DNA from: Kalaharituber pfeilii
Taxonomy: Eukaryota > Ascomycota > Pezizomycetes > Pezizales > Pezizaceae
Direction: 5' to 3'
DNA: 64,000 nucleotides
Assembly: GCA_015179045.1 (NCBI GenBank)
Contig: WHUZ01000065.1
Location: forward strand, 62,001 to 126,000
Part shown: piece after piece, positions 10,717-22,500 of the stretch
How the letters are laid out: each line of letters opens with the position of its first letter
Position numbering within the stretch: the first letter of the stretch is position 1
Position numbers and translations under genes: made by a program
Notes under the pieces: generated by a model
The model's input: the letters and a program-made list of their open reading frames with translations, nothing else
Databases searched by the model: none
What the model was told of the DNA's origin: nothing

Positions 10717-10879
10717 CATAGGATGGAGGTCATGAAATTACACTAAGTGTATTTAACTAGATAAGAGTGGAAATATATAAATGTTGGTACTATCGTACCC
10801 TATCTGAAATGGCTGCTGAAACTGCTGCCGAAATGGCTGCCGAAATGGTTACTGAAATGGCTACTGAAATGGCTAGGGC

Positions 10880-11630
10880 CGGCCATGCCTGTCAAATTCA
10901 GCTCATTCCACCTCATCTTGCACCATCGGGTCGGGCCAGCTATATGTGCCAAATTCAGCTCATGCCGTCAAGTCGGGCGTGCAATTCGTGGGAAATTGAG
11001 CCAGTCTACCTCACCTCACGCCGTCGGCTCAGATCTGCCATACCTGTCAAATTGAGCTCATTTTACCTCATCTCATGCTGTCCGGCCGGACCTGCCATAC
11101 CTGTCAAATTCAGCTCATTCCACCTCATCCCACGCTGGCAGGTCGGGCTGCCACATAAATCAAATTCAGCTCATTCTACATCATCTCGTGCCGTCGGGTC
11201 GGACCTGTCATATCTATCAAATTCAGCTCATGTTGCCATATCTCACACCGCCGGGTCAGGCATACCGTATGTTGCAAATTCTGCTCATTCTACCTCATCT
11301 CACATCGTCGAATAGGGCCTGCCAAACCTGTCGAGTTTAGCTCATTCTGCAGCATCTCGTGCCAGTAGGTTAGGCCCGCCATACCTGTCAAATTCAGCTC
11401 ATGGTGCCTAATCTCGCGCTATTATGTCAGGCCGGCTATACGTGCCAAATTTAGCTTATTCTGCCTCATCTCGTGGGCCGGCCATACCTGTCAACCTTCT
11501 CACGCCGTCGTTAGGTTGGGCCTTCCATGCCTGTCAAATTCAGCTCACTCTAGGGGCCGGACCTACCATATCTCTTAAATTCAACTCATTCTGCCACATC
11601 TCATGCTATCAGGCCGGACCTGTCATATCT
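10880..11630. repeat. Degenerate ~57-bp tandem repeat, block 1
   Basis: About a dozen units built on CCATACCTGTCAAATTCAGC then TCATTCTGCCTCATCTC then GCGCCGTCGGG. The block is preceded by a run of ATGGCTGCTGAAACTG-like 12-mers (10800-10880) and is cut on the right by the LTR starting at 11632. Confidence 0.85.
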
Positions 11631-11631
11631 A

Positions 11632-12260
11632 TGTAATAAATCGGTCCGGGTCGGGTCAGGGTACAGGACCCAGGTACGGGGCGGGCGGCAGGCGCCGGGG
11701 CGATTTCACAGCAGAGGCAGAGGCAGAGGCAGAGGCAGAGGCGGTCGGAGCTATGTGATACCGAGAGGTAGATGTATTTGAAAGCTAAATACACAACTTG
11801 GGTAGAATACAAGTTGTTGCGTGGAGAGGCATCAGAGAGGAGGGGGGAGGGCCTCTTTGTAGAAAGCCCTCGGTGGCAAATCCAAGCAAACAAGCAAACG
11901 AGCAAACAAACAAACGAAGTACATGGAAAACCGAGGAAACGACTGGAAGTACATGGAAAACCAAGGAAACGACGGGCAGTACATGGAAGGCCAAGGAAAT
12001 AACTGGAAGCAGGTAGAAGCGTCAGGAATATCCGGGAATGAGCTCGGCGATACCTGTCGCTGGTGGATTCCGGAGTCTTCCAGAAGGTTCTAGGGCTTTC
12101 CGGCTGGTTCTACGGCTTTCCGGCAGGTTCTGGGATCCGGGTTCTTCTAGCAGATTCTGGCAGGTTCTCGGGTTCGGGTTGTTAAGCGATTACCGGGATG
12201 CTGGCGGCCATGTTGCTTAAGTGACCTTACAGGTGCAGGGATATATACCGGAGTGCTAGA
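11632..12260. repeat. Truncated LTR, same family as 57886-58670
   Basis: Starts TGTAATAAATCGG and aligns through the GGCAGA hexamer run, ACAACTTGGGTAG, the ACATGGAAAACC repeats, the TTCCGGCAGGTTCT repeats and GGGATATATACCGGAGTGC. Homology stops after GCTAGAAG at ~12260, ~160 bp before the LTR end. The right side joins the inverted leader repeat. Confidence 0.8.
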
Positions 12261-12261
12261 A

Positions 12262-12335
12262 GTCAAATGCGACTGGGTTCAATCCGGCGTGAGGCGCAAC
12301 CAGGAGTACTTACGACGAGTGGCTGCGATTCCTGT
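12262..12335 (-). repeat. Inverted partner of ankyrin leader repeat
   Basis: The reverse complement of this stretch matches 8850-8920. It abuts the broken LTR end on the left and a 17-bp minisatellite on the right. Confidence 0.7.
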
Positions 12336-12362
12336 AACTATAGTACTATAATAGCTGACAGT

Positions 12363-12445
12363 AGGTCTGAGCCGATGGCAGGTCTGAGCCGATGGCAGGT
12401 CTGAGCCGATGGCAGGTCTGAGCCGACGGCAGGTCTGAGCTGACG
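12363..12445 (+). repeat. 17-bp minisatellite
   Basis: Five consecutive copies of GGCAGGTCTGAGCCGAT, the last two slightly changed. Confidence 0.9.
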
Positions 12446-14006
12446 TTAGGTCTTGGCATTTTGACCAAATTTCTTGGCAATATGACCACATTGGGACGAA
12501 AAACACTGAGCCGCTTGTAACCAACCCATCCACTCCTCAGCAAAGCTGAGTTCGCTCCTGGGCACCTGTTTTTTGACATCGGACAACTTGAGCGAAGTTC
12601 CTAAGAGTGAGCATATTCTACTTACTTGTTCTCTATAGAGAGACTAGATCTGTAGAACATGATGGCCTCATCTATGCCAAATGCCTCGTCCTACTAAGTG
12701 AAGAAGAGCTTGCCTGCGCTCTGCTGCTAGCAGGAAGTAAAAAATATCAGTTACGGTGAAAGTGGATACTTCCATTGTATTTAGCAAAAGTGAAGAATCT
12801 TTGGAAGATAAATCTGAGTCAGATCAAGGAGGAACAACGTGATGCACAGGAGATTCACGATTTGAGCATGGAAACAAATGTTTATCAGGAGTTGATGAAA
12901 ATATAATAGATATGGACTTTTCTGCTATTGAGCTCAGATATCAACATGGTCTACAGGCCTGTCACATATTTCTGTCTTTTTTTTATAGATGTTTGCGTAC
13001 TATGGAAGCATATCTCTAGATGGTACACAAGCAAAGTCACCGAGGATTAAGTAGATCATTTCCTTATTTAGTTAGAATTTGACTTACACTAGTACTAATT
13101 CTAAATTCTTTGGCTACTTTGGCATATTACATTTCAAGGGCTTCTCATACAAAGTATAAGGTTTTCAAAACCCTATAACTCAACAACGCCTTCATATTTT
13201 TTTAATCGGATATCATCAAGTTGTAGAGCAGACGAAATAGTACTTATCTACTAGCATGTGGCCACCTCGCGACCGCGAGGGTGAGTGTAGGTGTAGCGGT
13301 AGTGGATAAGAGACCCGTAAAGTCGGCGTCAAGTGACTGTACACTCTTTACCAGTTCCATAACCGTACAATCTCATTTCTCTACATTTATTCATATCAGT
13401 ATATTCTCATTGTTATTTATAATATCACGTAATCCCACTCCTGCATCTAGGGAGCTCTAGTACCAAATGTAGCGTCAGAAGGTTTTGTAGAACTTATGGA
13501 TAGCGAAACCCTCGTTACAGCCCATAAACTCTACCTAAATTCCGGTTAATATCTACCCACAATGATATTGCTCAGATGTCCAGCATATGCCCTTTTAGGT
13601 GTACCCAGCTTTATTATCCGCCCTATAGACCCACGTATACATCTCGATTAAGGAAAAAATCGCCATATGCGCCCGGAGCATAGGGCGCACAGGAAAAAAA
13701 CTGGGGAACATGTCACAACGCATCCCTGTCGTGTGCGCCATGTTGCACCCTGTCGCTCGTGGATCGCCCTGGGAAATGCGGTAACATGACGACCTCCCTT
13801 GGCATTCAAGAACGTGTTAGCCTAGCCCATAGCGTAATACAAAGCTAACTTCACATCTTTGATGTACCAGACAATAGTGGCAATACCTGGGCTAAGTTGC
13901 TTCTGTATGTTGCTCCCTAGCATCATCTACAATGAGACTTTGCTGCATGAGTTTGCCAACACGTAAACTTGACTCTACAACACGCGATCCCAGTCAGAAT
14001 GTTGTC
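12446..14006. other. Non-coding or decayed stretch
   Basis: No credible gene. 12620-12910 has short coding-like pieces with stops. 13260-13340 has a GC-rich inverted motif (CACCTCGCGACCGCGAGGGTG). 13670-13790 has several CATCCCTGTCG/TGTCGCTCG motifs. None could be assigned. Confidence 0.4.
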
Positions 14007-14021
14007 ATAACACAGGTAACA

Positions 14022-14084
14022 CCCTGCCATGGCCAAGTGCTACAAGCGGGGTTATGTGATTAAAAAAAAAAAAAAAAAAAAAAA
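14022..14084 (+). mobile_element. Ultra-short retroinsertion, hairpin B
   Basis: Begins exactly at CCCTGCCATGG, ends GGGGTTATGTGATT plus ~23 A, and is flanked by a perfect 15-bp duplication ATAACACAGGTAACA (14007-14021 and 14085-14099). The perfect duplication implies a recent event. Confidence 0.95.
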
Positions 14085-14394
14085 ATAACACAGGTAACAT
14101 GCTGGGTCTCGCTGGTAACGCAGATGACCTGATGGGTCTCGTTAAGCATGTAGTTGACATGATTGAGCTCATTGGGGACGCAACTTACTCTATGGTCTCG
14201 TTGGGGTGCACTGCAACTGGAGTACCACGTTGTCAACTCTGTTTACATATCCTCATGTGTTCTCAATTCGGTATATAATGAATTATTTATTTATTACTAG
14301 CTATCACGATATATACAGGTACCATTTCACCACCCTTCCATGCCACACTCCACTGCATCCCTGTAGATTAAGTCTTTTATCCCATATCTCGCGC

Positions 14395-15060
14395 TGCAGA
14401 GGAAGGCCTGCCATACCTGTTAAAGTGAGCTCATGTTCACATATTTCATGATGTTGGAAGCGACCCGCCATACCTGTAAACTGAGCTCACATTGCCATAT
14501 CTCGCGCCGTCGAAATGGCCCGTTGAATTGACCTCATTCTGCTATTCTCGTATCGTCGAAAGGGCCCTGCGGTAACTATAAGATTGAGCTCATGTTCACA
14601 TATCTCGCAACTTTAAAAGAGATCTGCCATACCTGTGAATTGAGCTCACATTGCCACATCTTGCACTGTTGAAAGGGCCCTACGGTACCTGTCAAGTTAA
14701 TCCCATGTTCGCTCATCTCGCAATGTCGAAAGGGGCCTGCCATACCTGTTGTACTCAGTTGATTCTGCCACATCTCGTGCTGTCAAAGGAGACCTGCAAT
14801 ACTGGCAAATTGAACTCATTCTGCTACTCGAAAGGGCCCTGCAATGCTGTTAAGTTATCTCATGTTCACACATCTCATGACATTGAAAGGGACCCGCCAT
14901 ATCTGTGAATTGAGCTCACGTTGTTACTTTTTGCACCGTCGAAAGGGCCCTGTGATACCCTTTTAATCTCATGTTGCCATATCTCGTCCTGTCAAGAGAG
15001 GCCTGCCATACCTGTTAATAGAGCTCATTCTATAGCATTTCGTGCTGTCAAGGAAGACCT
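14395..15060. repeat. Degenerate ~57-bp tandem repeat, block 2
   Basis: Around ten units of the same family as block 1 (GCCATACCTGT..., GAGCTCA..., CATATCTCGC...), more diverged and with GTCGAAAGGGCC at the unit end. Short open frames across it are by-products of the repeat. Confidence 0.8.
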
Positions 15061-15374
15061 GTTAATATATGTGAGTAAGTTGTGCGATGTGTGAGTAGGT
15101 TGTGTGATGTGTTGCTTTGCCTCGAAGAAGGACGTTCAATGAAAATTGACTCCTGAATTGACTCCTGAATTCAACGTGCAATTAGAGGCAATTCTCACAT
15201 GTCAACATGCAGGCCGGAGCCAGATTGATCAGCAACCCGTCCTATGCCTACTCTGATTGTATCATGCTACTGTGGTAGTCTGGTTGCCATTGTGGGCTAT
15301 CCTAGCCGACCCGTGAGATTCACAGTGGACAGCTGAAGTGGCCTGAGCGACCTCATCAGCACCGAATTTGGCAA

Positions 15375-16215
15375 CCTATCTTTTGGGTGGGCAAAACTTC
15401 GCTAAATTCGATGCACTAGTTTCACTGTGTGGCGTCCAGCCAAGAGGGTCTGTGTACTATCAAATTCCTGACCTCAAGCAATGGCCAGTACATATCTTAG
15501 GCACGGGCACAGCGCATATCTATTCAATGTCTTTATATCTACTAGAACGTTCTCGAAGTTATTTATTACAGTACTTGAAAGCAAGAAGACAATCCTACTC
15601 GAGGAAGGCAAGCAGACGAGTTCCGTGGTAGCTTACCTGGAGACACCAAAGGACATCGGGAAAGTCAGACTCGGAGGAAGGTGGTTGAAGGCAGACGTGT
15701 ATGAGACAAACAGGGGAAGGAAGTAGACAGGTCTTAGACACGGCTCTGGGTGGAAACTACCCGCATCACGAAGGACACGCGGGAAACACATGTATTTAGT
15801 GAATTCCTTTTCTTTAGTTAATATATACCTCGCCATAGCCCATAGGGCGGCACGCGAGTAATGAAATTAAAAAAAAAAAAAAAAGTACTTGAAAGGAAGG
15901 TCAATGCGCTTGTAGCGAGATATTAAATACTATTATGAATTTGTGCAATTAATATGTCGTATACCACTTTGTCAGAACCAGTATTATTTTTACTATTTCC
16001 ACAGAATGACAACAGCATAACTATTAGATCATGTAGTTAGTCCTAGCAGTCAATATAATATGGGCTTATACAGTCTCATTAGTCTCGTAGTAGGCGAGTG
16101 CAATCCCACAAGTAAATGTGTCATTGTAAATTTGATATGATTGATCGGCATGACAAGGACCAAAAGTAGTGAAACTAGTGCATCGAATTTAGCGAAGTTT
16201 TGTCCGCCCAAGAGA
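15375..16215. repeat. Element bounded by ~45-bp inverted repeats
   Basis: TGGGTGGGCAAAACTTCGC...GATGCACTAGTTTCACT at 15380-15424 recurs inverted at 16165-16213. Without the ORF1-tail insertion (15582-15883) the unit would be ~540 bp, the size of a non-autonomous DNA element. No clear target duplication. Confidence 0.55.
15582..15883 (+). mobile_element. ORF1-tail element, copy 1
   Basis: Insertion flanked by AGTACTTGAAAG (15570-15581 and 15884-15895). It encodes the end of an ORF1-like protein (KKTILLEEGKQTSSVV, AYLETPKDIGKVRLGGRWL, stop at 15726) and then a ~120-nt 3' UTR with CGCGGGAAACACATGTA, the type A hairpin and an A tail. No reverse transcriptase is carried, so it depends on a LINE in trans. 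The protein resembles the segment before the zinc knuckles of LINE ORF1. Confidence 0.8.
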
Positions 16216-16439
16216 CACGAGACCCAATAGGGGCCCAAGCGCCTCAACAAGGCCGTAAGTGAGTCAGGACGTAGCTGACCCCGCCCGTTTTGCAATAGCG
16301 TAAACTTGATTTCAATACTAACAAGGGCAGTTCAGGCATGCTGCGATATTGCCCAATTGAGTTAATTGACCATCTTTACCCCATTGGGCATATTGGGCGC
16401 ACACGAGATATGGAGTTGTAGAATATATTGAATATATCA

Positions 16440-16725
16440 GGCACTTGAGCGCACATATGAGATATTGAGCATATTGTATAAGTACATATCCAGTACATCA
16501 AACAGGCTCAGTGCGCGTAGGAATATTGAACATATTGAGTGCATGCGAGCATAGTGAGCATATTGAGCATGTTGAGCATATTGAGCATGTTGAGCATGTT
16601 GAGTGCGCATATGAGATGTAGGGCATATTGGGCACATTGAGCACATTGAGCATGTTGAGTGCGCGCACATGAGATGTAGGACACATTGCGCGCATTGAGC
16701 ATGTTGAGCACGTTGAGCACGTTAT
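16440..16725. repeat. Minisatellite of GAGCATRTT-type 9-mers
   Basis: Dozens of degenerate GAGCATGTT/GAGCATATT/GCACATT units, with three higher-order blocks each containing a GCGCATATGAGAT-type spacer. The resulting HAQ/MLN-rich open frames are artefacts. Confidence 0.85.
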
Positions 16726-16759
16726 GACGCCGGCAGCAGGATCACTTGCATCATGAGCG

Positions 16760-17050
16760 ATGAGGACCTTTTGTAATGCCATGGGTGCACCAAAGCAGAA
16801 AACTGATTTTATGGAGCGCGAATGTGGTAAAGGCATAAGGCCAGGTTCCAAAGTCATAAGGCCAGAAATGTGTAGGGTGTTACGGTTCACCGCGACCGTA
16901 GTGTGGGCGGCCGGTAGAGTGCGTGAAAAATGTGATAAATGCAAGCGCATACGAAATGCGCATATGCGACGCAAGCGATATGCGAGCCAACGCTGTAGGC
17001 AGTGCCGCAATCGCATAAATGAGTACTATATGAGCTACGCAGAGGACTAG
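16760..17050 (+). CDS. Hypothetical small Cys-rich frame
   Basis: 96 codons. The second half carries C-x2-C-x17-C-x2-C (CDKC ... CRQC) in a basic context (NAHMRRKRYASQ), which could bind zinc. It lies between the minisatellite and an ultra-short insertion. No homologue recognised and no second copy in the window. The start is arbitrary. It may be chance. Confidence 0.2.
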   Translation: MRTFCNAMGAPKQKTDFMERECGKGIRPGSKVIRPEMCRVLRFTATVVWAAGRVREKCDKCKRIRNAHMRRKRYASQRCRQCRNRINEYYMSYAED

Positions 17051-17126
17051 CGAGTATCGCTAGTCAAGTGTCTTTTTGGTCTGGCGGACGGTAACTCTCT
17101 GCGTTTACTACCTCTGTAACATAGGG

Positions 17127-17191
17127 GGTTTTTTTTTTTTTTTTTTAATTTCACGTGACCCTGCATGCAGCTTTCCGCCATGGCAGGGCAA
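17127..17191 (-). mobile_element. Ultra-short retroinsertion, hairpin B
   Basis: A T tract plus the type B tail, ending ...CCATGGCAGGGCAA, between GTAACATAGGG copies at 17116-17126 and 17192-17202. Confidence 0.9.
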
Positions 17192-17202
17192 GTAACATAG
17201 GG

Positions 17203-17865
17203 TGCGGACGTCGCAGTGCAATAGCAGCAGCAGCGCAATGGCCACGCACTTCTTTCGTAGTATAGTTTCATAGCATTTTTTACTCAGCAATTTCATGATA
17301 TGAAATAATCAACTTGGCAAGTTGGAAACTAAATTCTGTTGAAGATTATGCAACGAGCATCACGGGACATATCACGTGAGGCTGCCATGTGTGACATCAA
17401 CCGAGATTATGGTATAAGGTAATTCCATGTGATGAGGAATCTAAGTTGTGGATACGTGTTGTGATAATAAGCAACCTTAATACTCGCACAATCTGCTAGC
17501 AGCTCATGTCTATAAACAGGTGGATATTAGGAGCACATACTGTACGTTGAATAGAAGACATAAGTGTGAACAATCTAATACGCATTCCTGCGCATCTTTT
17601 CCCGTATATGTTGCTACAAATTCAAATGTATTTTGGTATCTTGGCGTGCTGATAGTATCATGCTGCCGCTGAGACACAATTGGTCACCAGCAGTACAAAA
17701 TGACGCCATGGATGGTAGCTTCACTTTTAGCGCGACATGGCGCTGAGAAGAGGTGAAATGCATCCAGGGCGCACGAGGCGCTTGTGGGGTTTTCAGGACC
17801 CCGGGCGCTTTAGGGCGATTTTTTTTTTTGCCGATGTAAATGCTATGCAAGTGAGGATATTAACA
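17203..17865. other. Non-coding stretch, nothing recognised
   Basis: No open frame with protein-like composition. The 17610-17830 minus frame has no recognisable motif. Confidence 0.4.
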
Positions 17866-17879
17866 GGTATAAGGTGATT

Positions 17880-17928
17880 TTTTATTTTTATTTTTATTTT
17901 TTTTATATCATTAATCGCTTGCCGCCCT
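17880..17928 (-). mobile_element. Smallest tail insertion: half of hairpin A plus T tract
   Basis: Only TATATCATTAATCGCTTGCC + GCCCT and a T-rich tract are present, i.e. the 3' half of the hairpin, yet the duplication is a perfect 14 bp (GGTATAAGGTGATT at 17866-17879 and 17929-17942). Confidence 0.9.
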
Positions 17929-18169
17929 GGTATAAGGTGATTAAGAAGTTACAAAAGGATATAATTAATACAGCTGGAATGATGGCAAGAGTATATAAGA
18001 AAGTGGAAGAATTGAAGGCTGAGGGTGATGATGAAGAGTAGACATAGCTATCGCTATCTATAGAGTGCTTGCGATTTAAAAAACAGAAAGGGTGGGGAAT
18101 GGAGCCGGAGTCAGTAGGTACTGTAGTAGCCGATGATTATAACCTTTAGCAGGTGCCCCTTTATCACCC

Positions 18170-19587
18170 CGCCATACTGTACCAGTCCAGCGCATTCTCA
18201 TTTTGCCCCATCTTACACCATCGAGAGTAATCTGCCATACCTGTAAAATTGTAAATTGAGCGCATTTTGGCATATCTCGTACCATCAAAGCAGGTCTTGT
18301 TGTATCTGTCAAATTAAGCCATACCGCCTCACTTTGCACCATAGAAAGGGGCCAGCCTTAACTGTGAATTGAGCTCATTTTACCATGTTCCACGCTGCCA
18401 GGTGGGTCCTGCCGTACCTGTCAAATTTGGCTCATTCTGCTGTTCTCACATTGTGGAAAGAGTCCGGTGATACTTGTCAACTTGAGCTCATTCTGCCTCA
18501 TCTCACGCCATCGAAAGGAAGCTGTCATACCCTGTTAAATTGAGCTCATTCTGCCTCATCTCACACCATCGAGAGAGACTGCCATTCCTATTGAATTCGG
18601 CTCATTCTGCTGCATCTCACATTATTGAGGAGCTGTCATGCCTGTCAAATTATGCTCGCCCTGCTGTATCTCATGTTGGCAAGAGAGATCTACCAATCCC
18701 TGTCAAATTCGGCTTATTCTGCTGCATCTCCCAGGCTGAAATAGACCTGCCATCCCTGTCAAATTCGACTCTCGTTCTGCTGCATTTTGTGCTATCGAAT
18801 AACTATCAAATTGTGCTCATTCTACTATATCTCATAATGCGAAAAGAGTCCTATTATACCTGTCAAATTTGGCTCACTCTGCTACTCTCCTGTGGAAAGG
18901 TGCTACTATACCTATCAAATTGAGTTCCGTTTTACTACATCTCACGCTGGTAAGAGAGGGAAATTTGGCTCATTCTTTTGTATCTCGTGCCGTAGAAGAG
19001 TCTTGCCATACCTATATACTTGTTAAAGTTAGTTTATTCTACTGTATCTTGTATTGTCAAGGGAGACCTACACACCGGTCCAATCGAGTTCATTTTGCTG
19101 CATCTCGTGCTATCAAGAGAGACCTACTCTTTTTTATTTTTTTATTTTTTTGATTTCACCTAACTCCGCTTGCAGCTGTTCGCCATGGAAGGGAGAGAGA
19201 CCTACTATACCTGTCAAATTCAGCTCTTCTGCTGCTCTTACGCTATGGAAAGAGTCCTGTAATACTTGTCAACTTGAGCTCATTCGGCCACATCTCGCGC
19301 CATTGAGAGAAAGCTGTCATACCTGTTAAATTGAGCTTATTCTGCCTCATTTTTGCCTGTCAAGGTCATATCTGTCAACTTGACCACATCCATCCTCATC
19401 TTGCGCCATTGAGGGAGACTGTTATACCTATTAATTCAGCTCATTCTGCTGCATCTCACACCATTAAGGAGCTATCATGCCTGTCAAAGTGCCTGTCAAA
19501 TTCGGGTCATTTTGCTGCATCTCGTGAGGTGAAATAGACCTACCATACCTATCACATTTGACTCGTTCTGCTGCATCTCGCACCATT
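18170..19587. repeat. Degenerate ~57-bp tandem repeat, block 3 left part
   Basis: Some two dozen units of the same family, here with TCATTCTGCTGCATCTC and GCCTGTCAAATTCGG as the commonest words. Interrupted by the ultra-short insertion at 19129-19193 and cut at 19587 by LINE-B. The array resumes at 22907. Confidence 0.85.
19129..19193 (-). mobile_element. Ultra-short retroinsertion, hairpin B, inside the array
   Basis: A T-rich tract plus GATTTCACCTAACTCCGC...CCATGGAAGGG, flanked by AGAGAGACCTACT at 19116-19128 and 19194-19206. Confidence 0.9.
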
Positions 19588-22500
19588 TGCCTGGCTGGAG
19601 AGAGAGTAGGGACATGGAGGAGAGAGGTAGAAGGGCGATTGAAAGAATCGAGGATTGATCTAGTTTGGTACCGAGGGGTGAGGGGGGTAGAAGTGGGGTA
19701 CCTAGATTTAGGCTCGGACCATTCAGCACTGGTAGTGGAGTTCGAGGAGAAGAAAAGAGAGAGAGAGGAAGAAGAGGTGAGAGTACGTATAGACTGGGAG
19801 CGGATGGAGAAAGAGATTGAGGGGTTGAATGGAGAGTGGGATGAGCAGGAGAGAAGAGAGTGGGCGGAGAGAATGGGTGAGGGGGATGCATACCAGAAAC
19901 TCAAGAGGTGGAAGAGATCACTTGAGAAGAAGGTCAGAGTGAGCGGAAAAAGCAAGAAGTGGTGGAGCGAGGAGATTGAGGAGCTGAGAAAGGAGGTAAA
20001 CAGGCTTGCAAGAGGAGGGGTGGGAGCGCGTGCAAGACTGGTAAATGAGGAACGAGTGAGGGGTTGGAAGGCGGCAGTACAGAAAATGAAGTGGAAGATC
20101 CGAGAGGAAAAAAGAAGGTGCTGGAGAGAGTTCATAGAAGAGGAGGGAGTTAGTGATCCATGGAGGTTAGTGAGGGTGGCGAAGGACCCCTTCGGGAGAG
20201 GAGAAAAGATGGAGACTCTCATGGATGAAGAGGGGAGAGAGCTGGAAGGGGATGTAGAAAAGGTGGAAGCTCTGGTGAGGAGGAACTTCGCCTTCAAAGA
20301 GGAAGAGGAGAGGAGTGGAGAGGCGGAGAGAGGGGGAGAGAATAGAAACAGACTATGGAGGAGTATGGAGGAAAGAAGGAGAGTAGAGGAGGAGGTGAGA
20401 GCGGCCCTAAGAGGCACAAAAAACACATCAGCACCAGGTCCAGATGGAATCGGATATCGCCTCATCAAAGCGGCATTGAAGACACCATTCGGAGACCAGC
20501 TGGTGAGCGAGGTGGCAGAGAAGTGGATGCAGAACCAGATACCCAAGGAGTGGAAGGAAATGAAGGTTGTCATGATACCAAAACCAGGCAAGGATATTAG
20601 AACAACGAAGGCCTGGAGACCGATCAACCTGATAAACTGCATCAGCAAGATCGGAGAGAAGGTAATGGCGAACCGGCTCCAGAGGGAAACGGGACTCTTC
20701 CATAAACTGCAGCTGGGTGCGAGGAAGGGGAGAAATGCAGTGCAAGCAATGGCGAGGGCGGTGACAAAGGCACAGAGGTGCCTGCACAGAGGGGGGAGGG
20801 CGGCATGGGTCACAGCAGATGTAAAGGGGGGGTTCAACATTGTTAGAAGGGAGGTGGTATTGAGAAGGATAGAGGAGAAGGGGAGTGAGGAGGTAAGAAA
20901 GAAGAGGTGGTGGCTGGAGGACTTTATGGGGACAAGAGAATTTAGTGTGGAGTGGGATGGAAGAGTGAGAGGAAGGGGGAAGGCGAATGTGGGGGTCCCA
21001 CAGGGGTCCCCACTATCGCCGGTGCTCTTCTTGATTTTTATGGCACCAACAATGGAGAAGATTGAGAGGAGAGTAAGGGGGGTAGCGACAGGGGTGGAAG
21101 TTGAGGCGCCCTCGTATGTGGACGACATAGCAGTGACAGTCCTGGACTGGCATGGCTATTGGGACATGGGGAGACTGAGAGAGAGAGTAAAAAAGGAGGT
21201 GAAAGCAGTAGCAGAGGAGGATCAAATCCCACTGGAGGAGTCGAAGTGGGAAATGATAACGTTTGGCGTGGGGAAGAGGCAGAAGAGAGAGGGGGAGTTC
21301 CTAAAGTGGCTGGGGGTTATTTTTGATGAAAACTTAACCTTCACGGCACACTGGAAAAACAGGGTAGGTAGGGCGAGGAGTCTGGCAGGAGCACTGGCAG
21401 GATTGGGAAACAGGAACTGGGGTATGAGCCCGAGGAGCTGGAGGCAAGTATATACGGGCATGATAAGAGCGGTGGCGATGTGGGGGAGTGAAATCGGATG
21501 GCGAGGTCAGAAGGAGTGGAGAAAGGAGGTAGAACGGTTGCAGCTCCGAGTCCTGAAGAAGGCAGCTGGAGGAGGGAGAGGAGCGGGGGCGGAGGGAGTG
21601 AATGCGGTGTGCGGGGTGGAGGAGGCGGAGGTGGTCCTGGATGCGGCGCAGGCAAGGGCAATCATCCGGGAGGTGGAGTCACCGTCGGAGCTAGCGGAGC
21701 TGTGCACGGCAGACTTTAAAGAAGGTAATGAGGAGGTAGAAGAAGAGGCGAGAAATTGGAGAGACTGGGAGGTGCAGTGGGCACTGGCGGAGAAGGATGG
21801 GTATGAAACGGTGTTGGACCGCTGGCAGGGCCAGTGGGCACGATTCTCAGAAGAGGGGGAGGAGATTTCATGGGGAGGAGGATGTGAGGTGGTAGAGGTG
21901 GAGACTGCGGAGAGGCTGGGGAGGAAGAAGGGGGGCCGAGAGGAATGGGAGACCTCGATTGAGGAGGCTGGAAGGGAGAGAGCCGTCTTCTTTTCAGATG
22001 GCAGTAAAATCGAGGATAGCAAGGTGGGGGCAGGTGTGTGGGGGAGGTCGGCAGTGGTGGCGGAGGTGGTGGGAAGAACAGCGACGGTTTTCGACGGGGA
22101 GGTGAGGGGAGTGAGAAGAGCACTGGAGAGTGCACCGGAGGAGGTCCTAGTCCTGATCTGTCTGGATTCGGAAGCCGCTGTCATGGCGATTCAGAAGGCG
22201 GGCAGGGAGGGAAAGGGAAAGACGGAGGATGTGAGAAGGGTGGTGAATGCAGTGGCGAGAAGAAAGAGGAAGGGGGGGGATGCGAAACTGTTGTGGGTAA
22301 AAGCTCACATCGGAATCGCAGGCAATGAGAAGGCGGATGAGTGGGCGAAGAAGGGGACGGTGATGCAGGGGAAGGAGGTGGCCACCGGAAGTGGGGTGCG
22401 CCAGAGGGTGAAGGCGTGGAGGAAGGAGAAGAGAGAAGTGGAGGGCTTTGGAGGAGGAAAGGTCATGGAGTGGAATAGGATAGCAGTATCCAATTTCACT

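Noticed and set aside
10767..11315. 182-codon frame
   Set aside because: Runs through the degenerate tandem array and its 12-mer run; no protein-like features.
13650..13700. CGCCATATGCGCCCGGAGCA near 13655 as a hairpin A tail
   Set aside because: Partial word match only; inner stem and A tail with duplication are missing.
16437..17016. Minus-strand Cys/Thr/Ser-rich frames near 16.5 kb
   Set aside because: Read through a GAGCATRTT minisatellite; composition follows the repeat.
19464..21128. 554-codon minus-strand frame
   Set aside because: Antisense shadow of the purine-rich LINE-B ORF2; Ser/Pro/Leu-rich with no motif.
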